Source: JAXHUE01 sp034189655
GTDB taxonomy: Bacteria; Chloroflexota; Dehalococcoidia; E44-bin15
DNA: 64,000 bases
Assembly: GCA_034189655.1 (NCBI GenBank)
Contig: JAXHUE010000002.1
Coordinates: 1-64,000, forward strand
Direction: 5' to 3'
This document shows positions 1 through 9,406 of this stretch, one piece after another; positions within the stretch are counted from its first letter, which is position 1; the number at the start of each line of letters is the position of its first letter. The position numbers and the translations under genes were made by a program. The notes under the pieces were generated by a model. That model was not told the origin of the DNA and made no database searches. It saw nothing but the letters and a program-made list of their open reading frames with translations.

Positions 1-839
1 CGGGCGCGGCACCCGATGGTGGTGTCCTTGCCGATCAGCACCGGGCCGTGGAGCTCGGCCATGTCGTGAACGTCGCAGTTGCCCTCCATGAAGACGCCCC
101 CGTCCCCCAGGTCGCCGTGGATGGGGTTGGTGACGCTGCCCCTCAGCAGGTCGTGGTGCAGCTTCAAGTACTTCTGCGGCGTGCCGATATCGATCCAGTA
201 GGCATCCGAGCGATAGCCGTAGATCGGGTCGCCGCTCTCTATCACGTGGGGGAAGAGTCCATGCTCGAAGGAGTAGTTTGTGCCCTGGGGGATATAGCTC
301 AGTATCTCGGGATCGATTATGTAGGTGCCGGCGTTTATCCTGTTGGTGGTTACCATGTCCCAGCGTGGTTTCTCGATGAAGCGCTGGATGGCCCCGCCCT
401 CGTCGGTCTCCACCACGCCGTAGATAGTGGGGTCTTCTACCGGGGTCAGCGCTATGCTCACCTTTGCCTCCCGGGTGCGGTGGAAGTCGAGCATGGCGGT
501 GAGGTCAAGGTCGGTGAAGACGTCGCCGTTGAAGACGAAGAAGGGCTCATCGAGGTGCTGCGCCACGTTTTTCACCGCCCCTGCCGTCCCCAGGGGGCAC
601 TCCTCCATCACGTAGCTAAGCCTCACCCCGAAGCGTGAGCCATCGCCGAAATAGTCCCTAATGTGGTGGGGCAGGTAGCACAGTGTGAGTATGATCTCGT
701 CGATGGCGTGCCCTTTCAGGTACTCGATCATGTGCTCCAGGAAGGGCCTGTTCATGATGGGGACCATGGACTTTGGCGTAGTGCAGGTGAGGGGGCGGAG
801 CCTGGTCCCCTCTCCTCCTACCAGTATGACTGCCTTCAT
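1..839 (-). CDS. Mannose-1-phosphate guanylyltransferase-like nucleotidyltransferase (3' end outside window)
   Basis: The protein begins MKAVILVGGEGTRLRPLT, the N-terminal signature of sugar-phosphate nucleotidylyltransferases (GxGTRLRPLT nucleotide loop). Further on are FNGDVFTDLD (metal and nucleotide site), FIEKP and a left-handed beta-helix-like start (DVHDMAELHGPVLIGKDTTIG) where the window cuts it. About 279 residues are visible. The fold and the KPRWDMVTTNRINAGTY stretch fit the GDP-mannose pyrophosphorylase group, which makes GDP-mannose from mannose-1-phosphate and GTP in the cytoplasm. The ATG overlaps the stop of the upstream epimerase by 4 bp (ATGA), so the two are translationally coupled. 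That gene looks like a GDP-deoxymannose enzyme, which supports a GDP-mannose product. A glucose-1-phosphate thymidylyltransferase-type activity cannot be excluded from sequence alone. Confidence 0.85.
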   Translation of the reverse strand, partial: MKAVILVGGEGTRLRPLTCTTPKSMVPIMNRPFLEHMIEYLKGHAIDEIILTLCYLPHHIRDYFGDGSRFGVRLSYVMEECPLGTAGAVKNVAQHLDEPFFVFNGDVFTDLDLTAMLDFHRTREAKVSIALTPVEDPTIYGVVETDEGGAIQRFIEKPRWDMVTTNRINAGTYIIDPEILSYIPQGTNYSFEHGLFPHVIESGDPIYGYRSDAYWIDIGTPQKYLKLHHDLLRGSVTNPIHGDLGDGGVFMEGNCDVHDMAELHGPVLIGKDTTIGCRA

Positions 840-1795
840 CCTTTCACCTTCTCTCGCCAGTAGTGCAAGGTATCTTCCAGTGTCTGCTGTAGCGGTATCT
901 GGGGCCGCCACCCGGTCTGCCTCTGGAGCCTGGAGTAGTCGCATACGCACTCTGCGACGTCCCCCGGTCGCAGGCGCGCCTGGTCTTGCTCCACGGAGAG
1001 GGTGACACTGGCCCTCTCCAGGAGGAATTCGAGGATGTATCCGAGCGATACCATGGCCCCCGATCCGATATTGTATACCTCTCCGGGCTCCCCGTGAAGC
1101 AGTATCAGGTGGTATGCCCGTACCACGTCGCGGACATCGGTGAAGTCGCGTTTCACTTCGAGGTTGCCGACGTGGACCAGTGGCGGGTGCAGGCCGGCCT
1201 CGGCCTCGGCCACCTGCCTGGCGATGGCGGGGACCACGAACTCGTCGCCCTGTCTGGGCCCTATGTGGTTGAAGGGGCGGACACGCACACAGCGCAGGCC
1301 GTGGCTCAAGAAGAACTGGTAGCCCATTAGGTCCTGGGCCACCTTGCTCACCCCGTAGGGACTTGTCGGCCGCAGCGGGTTATCCTCTGCCACCGGGAGC
1401 TCGTCGGGGTGGAGCATGCCGTACTCTTCCTTGGAGCCGACGATGAGTATCCTGGGGTCGAGGTCGGCGGTGAGGACGGACTGCAGCACGTTTAACTGGC
1501 AGCAGATGTTGTTGGTCAGGGTGTCTGCCGGGTCTGCCCACGACCCGGATACCGAGGAGAGGGCGGCGAGGTGGAATATGAGGTCGGGGGCGACCTCACT
1601 CACGGCCCGGGCCACGGCGGGTGCATCCATCAGGTCGACCTCGTGGAGGGTGACAGCAGCCTTCAGGGGATCGGCGACGGCACTGCCGGGGCGAACGGTG
1701 CCGTGGACACTCATCCCCTGTGAGAGCAGGTGCTCGGCCAGGTAACTGCCGGCAAACCCGTTTACCCCTGTGATTAGCGTATTCACCGGTGCCAT
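836..1795 (-). CDS. NAD-dependent epimerase/dehydratase, GDP-6-deoxy-mannose reductase / GDP-mannose 4,6-dehydratase-like
   Basis: A 319-residue extended SDR protein. Visible are the Rossmann motif TGVNGFAGSYLAEHL near the N-terminus, SKEEYG, and the catalytic Tyr-Lys pair in SPYGVSKVAQD. The region RPFNHIGPRQGDEFVVPAIA and the string EVKRDFTDVRDVVRAYHLI are typical of GDP-4-keto-6-deoxy-mannose reductase (Rmd) and its dehydratase relatives. It should act on a GDP-sugar for glycan synthesis. I chose the ATG at 1795, just before the Rossmann strand. The open frame runs further upstream to 1948, but that part is arginine-rich, overlaps the end of metK and resembles no SDR. It is coupled by a 4-bp overlap to the nucleotidyltransferase. 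Rmd and Gmd cannot be separated with certainty here. Confidence 0.82.
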   Translation of the reverse strand: MAPVNTLITGVNGFAGSYLAEHLLSQGMSVHGTVRPGSAVADPLKAAVTLHEVDLMDAPAVARAVSEVAPDLIFHLAALSSVSGSWADPADTLTNNICCQLNVLQSVLTADLDPRILIVGSKEEYGMLHPDELPVAEDNPLRPTSPYGVSKVAQDLMGYQFFLSHGLRCVRVRPFNHIGPRQGDEFVVPAIARQVAEAEAGLHPPLVHVGNLEVKRDFTDVRDVVRAYHLILLHGEPGEVYNIGSGAMVSLGYILEFLLERASVTLSVEQDQARLRPGDVAECVCDYSRLQRQTGWRPQIPLQQTLEDTLHYWREKVKG

Positions 1796-1896
1796 ACCAT
1801 CCGCGTGTGATAGTGGGGGCCTCCCCCCTCTGGCATATGGGTGGGAGCGGCTCCGGGTGGAGCGGCGTCGGTCTCTGCCGTCGCCGCCGCTCGTAT

Positions 1897-3108
1897 TTAC
1901 AGGCTGGCCTCTTTCCTCAAGACGTCTGCCATGTCCGTCCTCTCCCACGGGAGGTCGACGTCGCTCCTGCCGAAGTGACCGTAGCAGGAGGTGGCCCGGT
2001 AGATGGGTCGGCGCAGGTCCATGGTCTGGATGATGGCCCCTGGCCTTAGGTCGAAGTGCCTGTTGACGAGGTCGATGATGGTGCCATCGGGCACCTTGGC
2101 GGTGCCAAAGGTCTCGATGGAGATGGAGAGGGGCCGCGCCTTCCCGATGACGTACGAGACCTGGAGCTCGATACGGTCGGCGAGCCCGGCGGCCACCACG
2201 TTCTTGGCCACGTATCTCGCCGCGTAGGCGGCGGAGCGGTCTACCTTGGTGGGGTCCTTCCCGGAGAAGGCGCCGCCACCGTGCCGGGCGATGCCGCCAT
2301 AGGTGTCCACCAGTATCTTGCGCCCGGTGAGGCCGCAGTCGCCCATGGGCCCCCCGATGACGAAGCGTCCGGTGGCGTTTACGTAGTACTTGGTATCCTT
2401 GTCGAGCAGCTCCTCCGGGATCACGTGGCGTATCACGTGCTCGATGATGTCGCTCTCTATGGTGTGGCTGGGTGTCGAGGGGTTATGCTGGGCGCCGATG
2501 ACCACGCTGTCGATGCGCCTGGGCACCCCCATGGAGTACTCTACCGTGACCTGGGACTTGCCGTCGGGCCTCAAGTAGGGCAGGGTGCCGTCCTTCCTCA
2601 CCGTGGCGAGGCGGTAGCACAGCTTGTGGGCCAGGGATATGGTGAGCGGCATGAACTCCGGTGTCTCGTTGCAGGCGAACCCCACCATCATCCCCTGGTC
2701 GCCGGCGCCGAGGGTCTCCTTCTCGGCGTTGATATCCTGGGAGGTCCGCGCCTCAAACGACCTGTCCACCCCCATGGCGATGTCGGGGGACTGCTCCTTC
2801 AAGGACACGATGACGCCGCAGGTCTCGTGGTCGAACCCGTACTTGGCGCGGGTGTAGCCTACGTCTGCCACCACGCGACGGACGATGTCCTGGATCTCGA
2901 CGTAGCAGTTGGTGGTGATCTCGCCCATCACGATGACCAGGCCGGTGGAGGCCGCCACCTCGCAGGCCACCCGTGCCATGGGGTCACAGGCGATGATGGA
3001 ATCGAGGATGGCGTCCGATATCTGGTCGCAGAGCTTATCGGGGTGCCCCTCGGTGACAGACTCGGAGGCCAGCATAAGCGAGGGTGCACTCATAAAGGTT
3101 GTCGTCAT
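1897..3108 (-). CDS. metK: S-adenosylmethionine synthetase
   Basis: A 403-residue MetK that makes SAM from methionine and ATP. Signatures are SESVTEGHPDKLCDQ (ATP and methionine site), GAGDQGMM (the GAGDQG hexapeptide) and the P-loop-like GGGAFSGKDPTKVDRS. Length is normal for bacterial MetK. The ATG at 3108 has an AGGAG six bases upstream. It lies 23 bp downstream of ahcY on the same strand and is probably in the same transcript, so SAM synthesis and SAH removal are expressed together. A gap of about 100 bp with no clear promoter separates it from the epimerase downstream. Confidence 0.97.
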   Translation of the reverse strand: MTTTFMSAPSLMLASESVTEGHPDKLCDQISDAILDSIIACDPMARVACEVAASTGLVIVMGEITTNCYVEIQDIVRRVVADVGYTRAKYGFDHETCGVIVSLKEQSPDIAMGVDRSFEARTSQDINAEKETLGAGDQGMMVGFACNETPEFMPLTISLAHKLCYRLATVRKDGTLPYLRPDGKSQVTVEYSMGVPRRIDSVVIGAQHNPSTPSHTIESDIIEHVIRHVIPEELLDKDTKYYVNATGRFVIGGPMGDCGLTGRKILVDTYGGIARHGGGAFSGKDPTKVDRSAAYAARYVAKNVVAAGLADRIELQVSYVIGKARPLSISIETFGTAKVPDGTIIDLVNRHFDLRPGAIIQTMDLRRPIYRATSCYGHFGRSDVDLPWERTDMADVLRKEASL

Positions 3109-3131
3109 TTCTCACTCCTATCAGTAATGGT

Positions 3132-4388
3132 CTATGTTCCCGATTCCCAGCTCTCCAGGTATCTCCTCTGCTCCGGGGAGAGGGTATCGATGGTGACCCC
3201 CATGGAGGCCAGCTTGAGCCGTCCCACCTCCCTGTCGAGCTCGCGGGGGACGGGGTATACGTCTGGCACCTCTCTGTCCGTGGACTGGGCCAGGTGCTCC
3301 GCGGAGAGGGCCTGGTTGGCGAAGCTCATGTCCATGACACTCGCCGGGTGCCCTTCCGCGGCGGCCAGGTTTATCAGCCTGCCCTCGCCCAGGAGGAATA
3401 TGTGGCGGCCATCGCCCAGGGTGTACTCATCGACGAAGGGGCGGATGGTGCGCTTGTGACGCGCCATGTCCTCCAGGGCGGGGATGTCGATCTCTACGTT
3501 GAAGTGGCCGCTGTTGGCCACTATGGCACCCTCCTTCATCGCGGCGAAGTGTGCCCCTGCGATGGCGCTCATGCCGCCGGTGACGGTGATGAATATATCG
3601 CCCACCTTTGCCGCCTCGGCCATGGGCATCACGGCATAGCCGTCCATGACCGCCTCCAGTGCGCGCACGGGCTCGACCTCGGTCACGATGATGTGGGCCC
3701 CGAGGCCCCGCGCCCGCATCGAGGCCCCTTTGCCGCACCAGCCGTAGCCGCTCACCACCACCTTCTTGCCCGCCCACAGGACGTTGGTGGCGCGGGTAAT
3801 GCCATCGATGGTGCTCTGCCCGGTGCCGTAGCGGTTATCGAAGAGACGCTTGGTCTCGGCATCGTTCACCGCGATGATGGGGTACCTCAGCTTGCCCTCG
3901 CGGGCCATGGCGGTGAGCCTGATGACGCCGGTGGTGGTCTCCTCGGTGCCGCCGAGGACGCCGTCGATGAGCTCAGTGCGCTCCTTGTGGATGGTAGATA
4001 CCAGGTCGGCACCGTCGTCCATGGTTATCGAGGGCTTGTGGTCGAGGGCGGCGCTGATGTGCTGGTAGTAGGTCTGGTTGTCCTCTCCCTTTATGGCGTA
4101 GACCGGAATGTCGTGCTCGACGACGAGGGCGGCGGCCACGTCATCCTGGGTGGAGAGGGGGTTCGAGGCGCACAGCGCGACCTCGGCGCCGCCATCCTTC
4201 AAGGCCAGGGCCAGGTTTGCGGTCTCGGTGGTGACGTGGAGGCAGGCGCTGAGCCTGGTCCCTTCGAGGGGCCTGTCCCTGCGGAAGCGGTCGCGGATGA
4301 GCCGCAGCACCGGCATCTCCCGCGAGGCCCACTCTATGCGCAGCGCCCCGGCAGTGGACAGGGAGGGGTCTTTGATATCAAACTTCAT
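3132..4388 (-). CDS. ahcY: Adenosylhomocysteinase (SAH hydrolase)
   Basis: A 418-residue enzyme that splits S-adenosylhomocysteine to adenosine and homocysteine with tightly bound NAD. Visible motifs are TETANLALAL and CASNPLSTQDDVAAAL near the N-terminus, the NAD-binding VVSGYGWCGKG, and NSGHFNVEID. It ends EQRRYLESWESGT, as in the short form known from archaea and Thermotoga, and lacks both the HYRY tail and the roughly 40-residue insertion of the long bacterial and eukaryotic type. The start ATG follows AAAGGAG. It sits between a PfkB kinase (16 bp gap) and metK (23 bp gap), completing the core of a SAM cycle. Confidence 0.97.
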   Translation of the reverse strand: MKFDIKDPSLSTAGALRIEWASREMPVLRLIRDRFRRDRPLEGTRLSACLHVTTETANLALALKDGGAEVALCASNPLSTQDDVAAALVVEHDIPVYAIKGEDNQTYYQHISAALDHKPSITMDDGADLVSTIHKERTELIDGVLGGTEETTTGVIRLTAMAREGKLRYPIIAVNDAETKRLFDNRYGTGQSTIDGITRATNVLWAGKKVVVSGYGWCGKGASMRARGLGAHIIVTEVEPVRALEAVMDGYAVMPMAEAAKVGDIFITVTGGMSAIAGAHFAAMKEGAIVANSGHFNVEIDIPALEDMARHKRTIRPFVDEYTLGDGRHIFLLGEGRLINLAAAEGHPASVMDMSFANQALSAEHLAQSTDREVPDVYPVPRELDREVGRLKLASMGVTIDTLSPEQRRYLESWESGT

Positions 4389-4404
4389 TCAGGCAACTCT
4401 CCTT

Positions 4405-5310
4405 TTATTGGCAGAAATGGGTGAGCTGTATCAGCTCTTCGTATCGTGCGGCGACGTCTGGCCGGGTGAGGTGGCGCAGGCCATCGATGCTGAAGCCGGA
4501 GACGGTGAAGCTGGCCACGGCCGTGCCGTGGAAGATGGCCTGCCTCATCGTCTGGGGGGTGACCTCGCCCGCGTGCTCCAGGTAGCCGAGGAAGCCCCCG
4601 GCAAAGCTATCGCCGGCGCCGGTAGGGTCGTGGACGTCGATGACGGGGTAAGCGGGCGCGGTGAAGAAGCCGTCCTCGCTCACCATGATGGAGCCATAGC
4701 CCCCCTGCTTCACGATGACCACCTTGGGCCCCAGCTCCAGTATGCTCCTGGCGGAGGCGATCACGTTGTAGTGCTGGGCCAGGAGCCGGGCCTCGGACTC
4801 GTCCAGGGTGACGATGTCGACCAGGCCGATGGTGCGGCACAGCGACTCTCGCTTCCCCTTGATCCAGAAGTTCATGGTGTCTACCATCTTTAAACGGGCA
4901 TCGCTGACCTGGCACAGGACCTCGTACTGGATGTCGGGGTCGATGTTGGCCAGGAAGACCACGTCGCTCTTCTCGTAGCCCGGCGGCAACGTGGGGTGGA
5001 ACGTGGAGAACACGTTTAGCTGGGTGTCCAGGGTGTGGGTGATGTTCTCGATGTAGTCGTAGCGGCCGGCCCAGCGAAAGGTCTTGCCCGGGGCCACCTC
5101 GAGGCCCCTGGTATCGACGCCGCGCCCTTCCAGGAAGTGGATGTGCTCGGCGGGGAAGTCGGAGCCGACGACGGCGACCAGGTTCACCTGGCTGTAGAGG
5201 CTGGCGGCGGTGGAGAAGTAGGTGGCGGAGCCACCCAGGACCTCGGTGACGCTGCCGTAGGGGGTCTCGACCGAGTCCAGGGCCACCGAGCCCACCACTA
5301 GTATGCTCAC
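4405..5310 (-). CDS. PfkB-family carbohydrate/nucleoside kinase
   Basis: A 301-residue ribokinase-fold kinase. The N-terminal SILVVGSVALDSVETPYG and the C-terminal catalytic anion hole DPTGAGDSFAGGFLGYLE are clear, with the base Asp in TGAGD. The substrate cannot be read from sequence. Because the next gene is ahcY, whose product is adenosine, an adenosine-kinase-like role is an attractive inference, but many bacteria carry a generic sugar kinase of this type. The GTG at 5310 is 8 bases after GGAGG and gives the usual family N-terminus; the open frame reaches 5319, where a GTG would lie on top of the Shine-Dalgarno sequence. Confidence 0.85.
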   Translation of the reverse strand: MSILVVGSVALDSVETPYGSVTEVLGGSATYFSTAASLYSQVNLVAVVGSDFPAEHIHFLEGRGVDTRGLEVAPGKTFRWAGRYDYIENITHTLDTQLNVFSTFHPTLPPGYEKSDVVFLANIDPDIQYEVLCQVSDARLKMVDTMNFWIKGKRESLCRTIGLVDIVTLDESEARLLAQHYNVIASARSILELGPKVVIVKQGGYGSIMVSEDGFFTAPAYPVIDVHDPTGAGDSFAGGFLGYLEHAGEVTPQTMRQAIFHGTAVASFTVSGFSIDGLRHLTRPDVAARYEELIQLTHFCQ

Positions 5311-5355
5311 CTGCTCCACCTCCTGCGGGTATGCGTTGTCTGAGGGCCGTGGGCC

Positions 5356-5913
5356 CTATGGTTCACACGGTGCATGGCGCTCTGTGCCTTTCCCGACTGG
5401 TATGGTGTCTATCCACTCTCGTACCCTGTCTGCGCAGTGCCCCCGGTTCTCCCGGGTCACCGGGAGCACCTCTACCTGGGGGCGACGCTTTATCTCGTCG
5501 GCCCACGGGTGGGGGGCGAGCATGATGGCCCCCAGCACCCTCTTATCACTGTCTATGGCCGCGGCCGCCGCCTCCCGGAAGCGGGTGGAGAAGAGCTCCA
5601 TCCGCCCTATCTCGTCGATGACGACCAGCTCCCGCTCGCGGCAGGCCTCTTCTATGGCGGCGACGCCTACCCTGTCCAGGGCCTCGACGTCGACGCCGTA
5701 CCTGCCGACACGGTGGCGACTCCTGATATCGACGTGGGCGAGCACCGCGCTCTCGCCATCGAGGGTCACCAGCCTAAAACCCTGCCTGGCACCGCCCTGC
5801 CTGATCTCCTCGGTGTAGAAGCCCCCCGCTCTCCCCGGCACCCGCTCCACCGCCCGCTTTACGATGGTGGTCTTGCCCACCCCGGGGCCTCCAGTTAAGA
5901 GGCAGGCCCTCAT
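5356..5913 (-). CDS. THEP1-type nucleoside-triphosphatase
   Basis: A 185-residue P-loop protein. Walker A is TGGPGVGKTTIVKR (residues about 6-19) and Walker B is VVIDEIGRMELFS, matching the NTPase_1/THEP1 family (cancer-related nucleoside-triphosphatase, Aquifex and archaeal THEP1). Members hydrolyse NTPs slowly in vitro; the cellular role is not settled. The ATG at 5913 follows GCGAGGAC and starts directly at the Walker A strand. The frame is open to 6081, but that extension is not family-like. It is the first gene after an internal promoter and a 160-nt leader, with the kinase, ahcY and metK downstream. Confidence 0.88.
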   Translation of the reverse strand: MRACLLTGGPGVGKTTIVKRAVERVPGRAGGFYTEEIRQGGARQGFRLVTLDGESAVLAHVDIRSRHRVGRYGVDVEALDRVGVAAIEEACRERELVVIDEIGRMELFSTRFREAAAAAIDSDKRVLGAIMLAPHPWADEIKRRPQVEVLPVTRENRGHCADRVREWIDTIPVGKGTERHAPCEP

Positions 5914-6074
5914 TTGTGTCCTCGCCGAAAGGCTATGCCCTTCCCCCTCGATGTCCTGCGCTCCGGGCTTCGGGCTCGCCGGTGCCCCTTTGAGGCCCAC
6001 TATAGCGCCGTGCCCCGGGCTCTGCCAGCGGGTACAGCACCCAGTGAGGCGTGGGTACACCCACGAATCGCATA
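5914..6074 (-). promoter_or_regulatory. Long structured 5' leader before the THEP1-pfkB-ahcY-metK genes
   Basis: About 160 nt lie between the predicted transcription start and the THEP1 ATG, unusual in this compact run. Two hairpins follow each other near its 5' end: a 6-bp stem with TGTA loop (6050-6065) and a GGGT/ACCC hairpin (6030-6042). A GC-rich stretch with further self-complementarity follows. I do not recognise a SAM or SAH riboswitch consensus. It may be a regulatory RNA or only spacer. Confidence 0.3.
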
Positions 6075-6080
6075 TAGACA

Positions 6081-6110
6081 ATTATACACCTTTACCATAG
6101 GCCTGTACAA
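6081..6110 (-). promoter_or_regulatory. Internal promoter inside the DUF6485 gene 3' end
   Basis: On the minus strand: -35 TTGTAC (6105-6110), 18-bp spacer, perfect -10 TATAAT (6081-6086). It would start transcription near 6074 and drive THEP1, the PfkB kinase, ahcY and metK independently of the upstream B12-controlled genes. Confidence 0.6.
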
Positions 6111-6282
6111 ATCTGGCGATGGAGCGGTCGAAACTCCTCTCGATGTGGGGCGGGAAGAGGCAGCCGGGAATCTCGCCGTGCCTCCGGTGGTACTGGATGC
6201 ACTCGCAGCACTTGCCCTTCCGCGAGCACGGCTCGTAGGTGCAGGTGCATGTCTCTCTGTTGCTGTCGATGGAGCACTCCAT
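6082..6282 (-). CDS. Small Cys-rich protein, DUF6485-like
   Basis: A 66-residue protein with eight cysteines (residues 3, 12, 14, 19, 25, 26, 28, 41), including TCTCTYEPCSRKGKCCECI. The pattern matches the DUF6485 group of small bacterial and archaeal proteins of unknown function. The cysteines suggest a zinc or Fe-S site. The ATG at 6282 lies 5 bp after the stop of the MetE-like gene, so the two are almost certainly co-translated; a link to methyl or corrinoid chemistry is inference from context only. The longer open frame up to 6459 is antisense-like and discarded. Confidence 0.8.
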   Translation of the reverse strand: MECSIDSNRETCTCTYEPCSRKGKCCECIQYHRRHGEIPGCLFPPHIERSFDRSIARFVQAYGKGV

Positions 6283-6287
6283 GGGCG

Positions 6288-7325
6288 TCACTCTCTCCTG
6301 TAGCGCTTTCTGAAGGCGGCCGATACCGTTGCCAGGAGCTCCAGCGCCCACTCCGCTGCCTCCTCGGAGAGCGGAGACAGGCCGCAGGAGGGGGTGAGCA
6401 GGCAACGCTCCGCCAGCACACGGAAGGCGATGCCCTTCCTGTCGAGCACCCCCATCCACTCCTCCAGGCGGTCGATGATGCTGCTGGCGGTCTCTTTTGC
6501 CAGGGCCTCCTCCTCGTTGGGGACGATGCCCCAGGCGATGATGCCCCCGCGGTGCAGGAACGCCTTCACCTCCTCCGGGTAGAGGGTGATGGTGTGGCTG
6601 TAGCCGTAGGCATCGAAGCTCAAGATATCGAGCGATGTCTGCAACAGCACCGACCAGTCGGTGTTGGCGCAGCAGTGTATGCCTTTGAGGCCGTGGATGC
6701 CGAGGAATGCCTCGTCGATCAAGCTCACCACCTGCGCCGGCTGCAGCGAGACATAGGCAGAGCCCAGTGAGGCCATGTAGGGCTCGTCTAAGAAGACGAT
6801 GGTGTCATCTGCTATGGCCCCAAGCCTCCTCTCCTGCCAGGCGGCCTTCATCTGGAGGAACTTGGCCAGGGCATCGGCGAGGGTATCGTCGTAGAGCACC
6901 GGGCGGCGCTCCTGGTCGGTGACCGCCAGCCCCCAGCTCACCGGGCCGGTCACCTGCCCCTTGACGGCGCGGGGAGACCCCAGCCCGGTCTCCAGGAAGG
7001 TGTAGAGGCCGGCGGCGTACTCGGGGCACACCGCGTACCTCTCGCTCTCGCCGTCGATGTAGGAGGTATAGAGCTGCTCCAGCGCCGCGCTCAAGTCCGC
7101 GGTGCGGTCGATGTAGATGCGCTCCTCCTCGAGCACGACGCCGGGGAACCCCTCGCTGTACTGGACGTACATGTTCTCCAGGAACGACCGTGCCGGGAGC
7201 TGGGGCCAGGTGGGGATATCGGGCAGGTACTTGGCCACCAGGCGGCAGGCCTTCTGGGGGTCGGTATGGGGCATGCTGCCTACCATGGTGGGCAGGCCAC
7301 TATAATCAAACGTGGTGTGGGACAA
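6288..7325 (-). CDS. Core MetE-like methionine synthase (MetE C-terminal domain only)
   Basis: A 345-residue UROD/MetE-like TIM barrel with the zinc and substrate features of cobalamin-independent methionine synthase: FLDEP (Glu181), IHCCANTDW (His217 and Cys219 as ligands) and SCGLS (Cys314 as third ligand). The N-terminal half of full MetE (about 750 residues), which serves polyglutamyl-folate use, is absent. Such core MetE proteins are known from Dehalococcoides, where a methylated corrinoid protein is the methyl donor. Placement beside metK and ahcY and downstream of B12 salvage genes fits methylation of homocysteine. The start is TTG at 7325, 5 bases after AGGAGG. Methyl transfer to another thiol is the main alternative. 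Confidence 0.82.
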   Translation of the reverse strand: MSHTTFDYSGLPTMVGSMPHTDPQKACRLVAKYLPDIPTWPQLPARSFLENMYVQYSEGFPGVVLEEERIYIDRTADLSAALEQLYTSYIDGESERYAVCPEYAAGLYTFLETGLGSPRAVKGQVTGPVSWGLAVTDQERRPVLYDDTLADALAKFLQMKAAWQERRLGAIADDTIVFLDEPYMASLGSAYVSLQPAQVVSLIDEAFLGIHGLKGIHCCANTDWSVLLQTSLDILSFDAYGYSHTITLYPEEVKAFLHRGGIIAWGIVPNEEEALAKETASSIIDRLEEWMGVLDRKGIAFRVLAERCLLTPSCGLSPLSEEAAEWALELLATVSAAFRKRYRRE

Positions 7326-7334
7326 AGGGCCCTC

Positions 7335-8204
7335 CTAGTCTATGTCTATGTACTTGCCTACCAGGAGCCCGAGGTCTCGCCTCGCCCGCTGGGGGATCAG
7401 GCCCTGGTCGGTGATGATGGCGTTCTCCAGGGCATGTGCGCACGGGCACTCTCGCCTCTGGGGAATGCCGGCCGCTGCCGCCTTGATGATGTCCTTGGCG
7501 GTGCTTACGTTGCGCTGCAAGTTGGCGATGACCATGTCTATGGTCACCGACTCCTCGGTCTCGTGCCAGCAGTCGTAGTCGCAGACACAGGCAACGGTGG
7601 CGTAGCACATCTCGGCCTCCCGTGCCAGCTTGGCCTCGGGCAGTGCCGTCATCCCGATGATGTGTGCCCCCCAGGAGCGGTACAGGTTCGACTCGGCCTT
7701 TGTGGAGAACTGCGGGCCCTCGATTACCACGTAGGTCCCGCCCCGGTGCACCTGGGCACCGGCGGCCCGCGCCTCTCTGTAGAGGATATCGCTCAGCGTG
7801 GGGCAGAAGGGGTCGGCGAAGGTGACGTGCACCACTATCCCGTCACCGAAGAAGGTGTTCACCCTCCCCTTGGTGCGGTCTATTATCTGGTCGGGGATGA
7901 CGATGTCCACGGGGTGAATGTCCTCTTTAAGGCTGCCCACGGCGCTCACCGATATGAGCCACTCCACCCCCAGCGACTTCATGGCGTAGATGTTGGCCCG
8001 CACCGGGAGCTCGGAGGGGCTTATGCGGTGGCCCCTTCCGTGCCGCGGGAGGAAGGCGATGCGTGCCCCCTCCAGGCTGCCGATGGTGATGGCGTCGCTG
8101 GGCGCGCCGAACGGTGTCTCTATGTGTACCTCTTCCACGTCGGTCATGCCCTCTATGGCGTAGAGTCCGCTCCCCCCGATGACCCCTATCGTGGCCTCGC
8201 TCAT
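7335..8204 (-). CDS. mtnP: S-methyl-5'-thioadenosine phosphorylase
   Basis: A 289-residue purine nucleoside phosphorylase family enzyme that splits methylthioadenosine with phosphate to adenine and 5-methylthioribose-1-phosphate. Visible are IGVIGGSGLY at the N-terminus, PRHGRGHRISPSELP, EGPQFSTKAESNLYRSWG, and VCDYDCWHETEESVTIDM, where the Asp-Tyr-Asp favours 6-aminopurine (MTA) over inosine-type substrates. The ATG at 8204 follows GAGGAG. Downstream by 9 bp is the MetE-like gene and upstream by 58 bp is mtnA, the next pathway enzyme. Together with ade and hpt, the adenine can be returned to IMP. Confidence 0.94.
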   Translation of the reverse strand: MSEATIGVIGGSGLYAIEGMTDVEEVHIETPFGAPSDAITIGSLEGARIAFLPRHGRGHRISPSELPVRANIYAMKSLGVEWLISVSAVGSLKEDIHPVDIVIPDQIIDRTKGRVNTFFGDGIVVHVTFADPFCPTLSDILYREARAAGAQVHRGGTYVVIEGPQFSTKAESNLYRSWGAHIIGMTALPEAKLAREAEMCYATVACVCDYDCWHETEESVTIDMVIANLQRNVSTAKDIIKAAAAGIPQRRECPCAHALENAIITDQGLIPQRARRDLGLLVGKYIDID

Positions 8205-8262
8205 GGTGTGCTCCTCGTCTCGCTCATTTGGCCGGGGCGCCCTGCACCCCGGGGTGCCGGGC

Positions 8263-9315
<1,053 letters not shown>

Positions 9316-9406
9316 CCCTGTTACCTCCGCTGGAAATTGAGAAAGCCTTCCGTCCTGCCTTCCGTGCACGTTCGTGATGGCCCCTCTGGTGCCGCCCGCC
9401 ACCCAC

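Noticed and set aside
2056..3459. 467-codon plus-strand frame over metK
   Set aside because: Shadow of metK and the end of ahcY; composition follows the antisense codon pattern.
5914..6074. Known SAM or SAH riboswitch
   Set aside because: I find none of the conserved core strings of SAM-I, SAM-II or SAH aptamers, so only a generic structured leader is reported.
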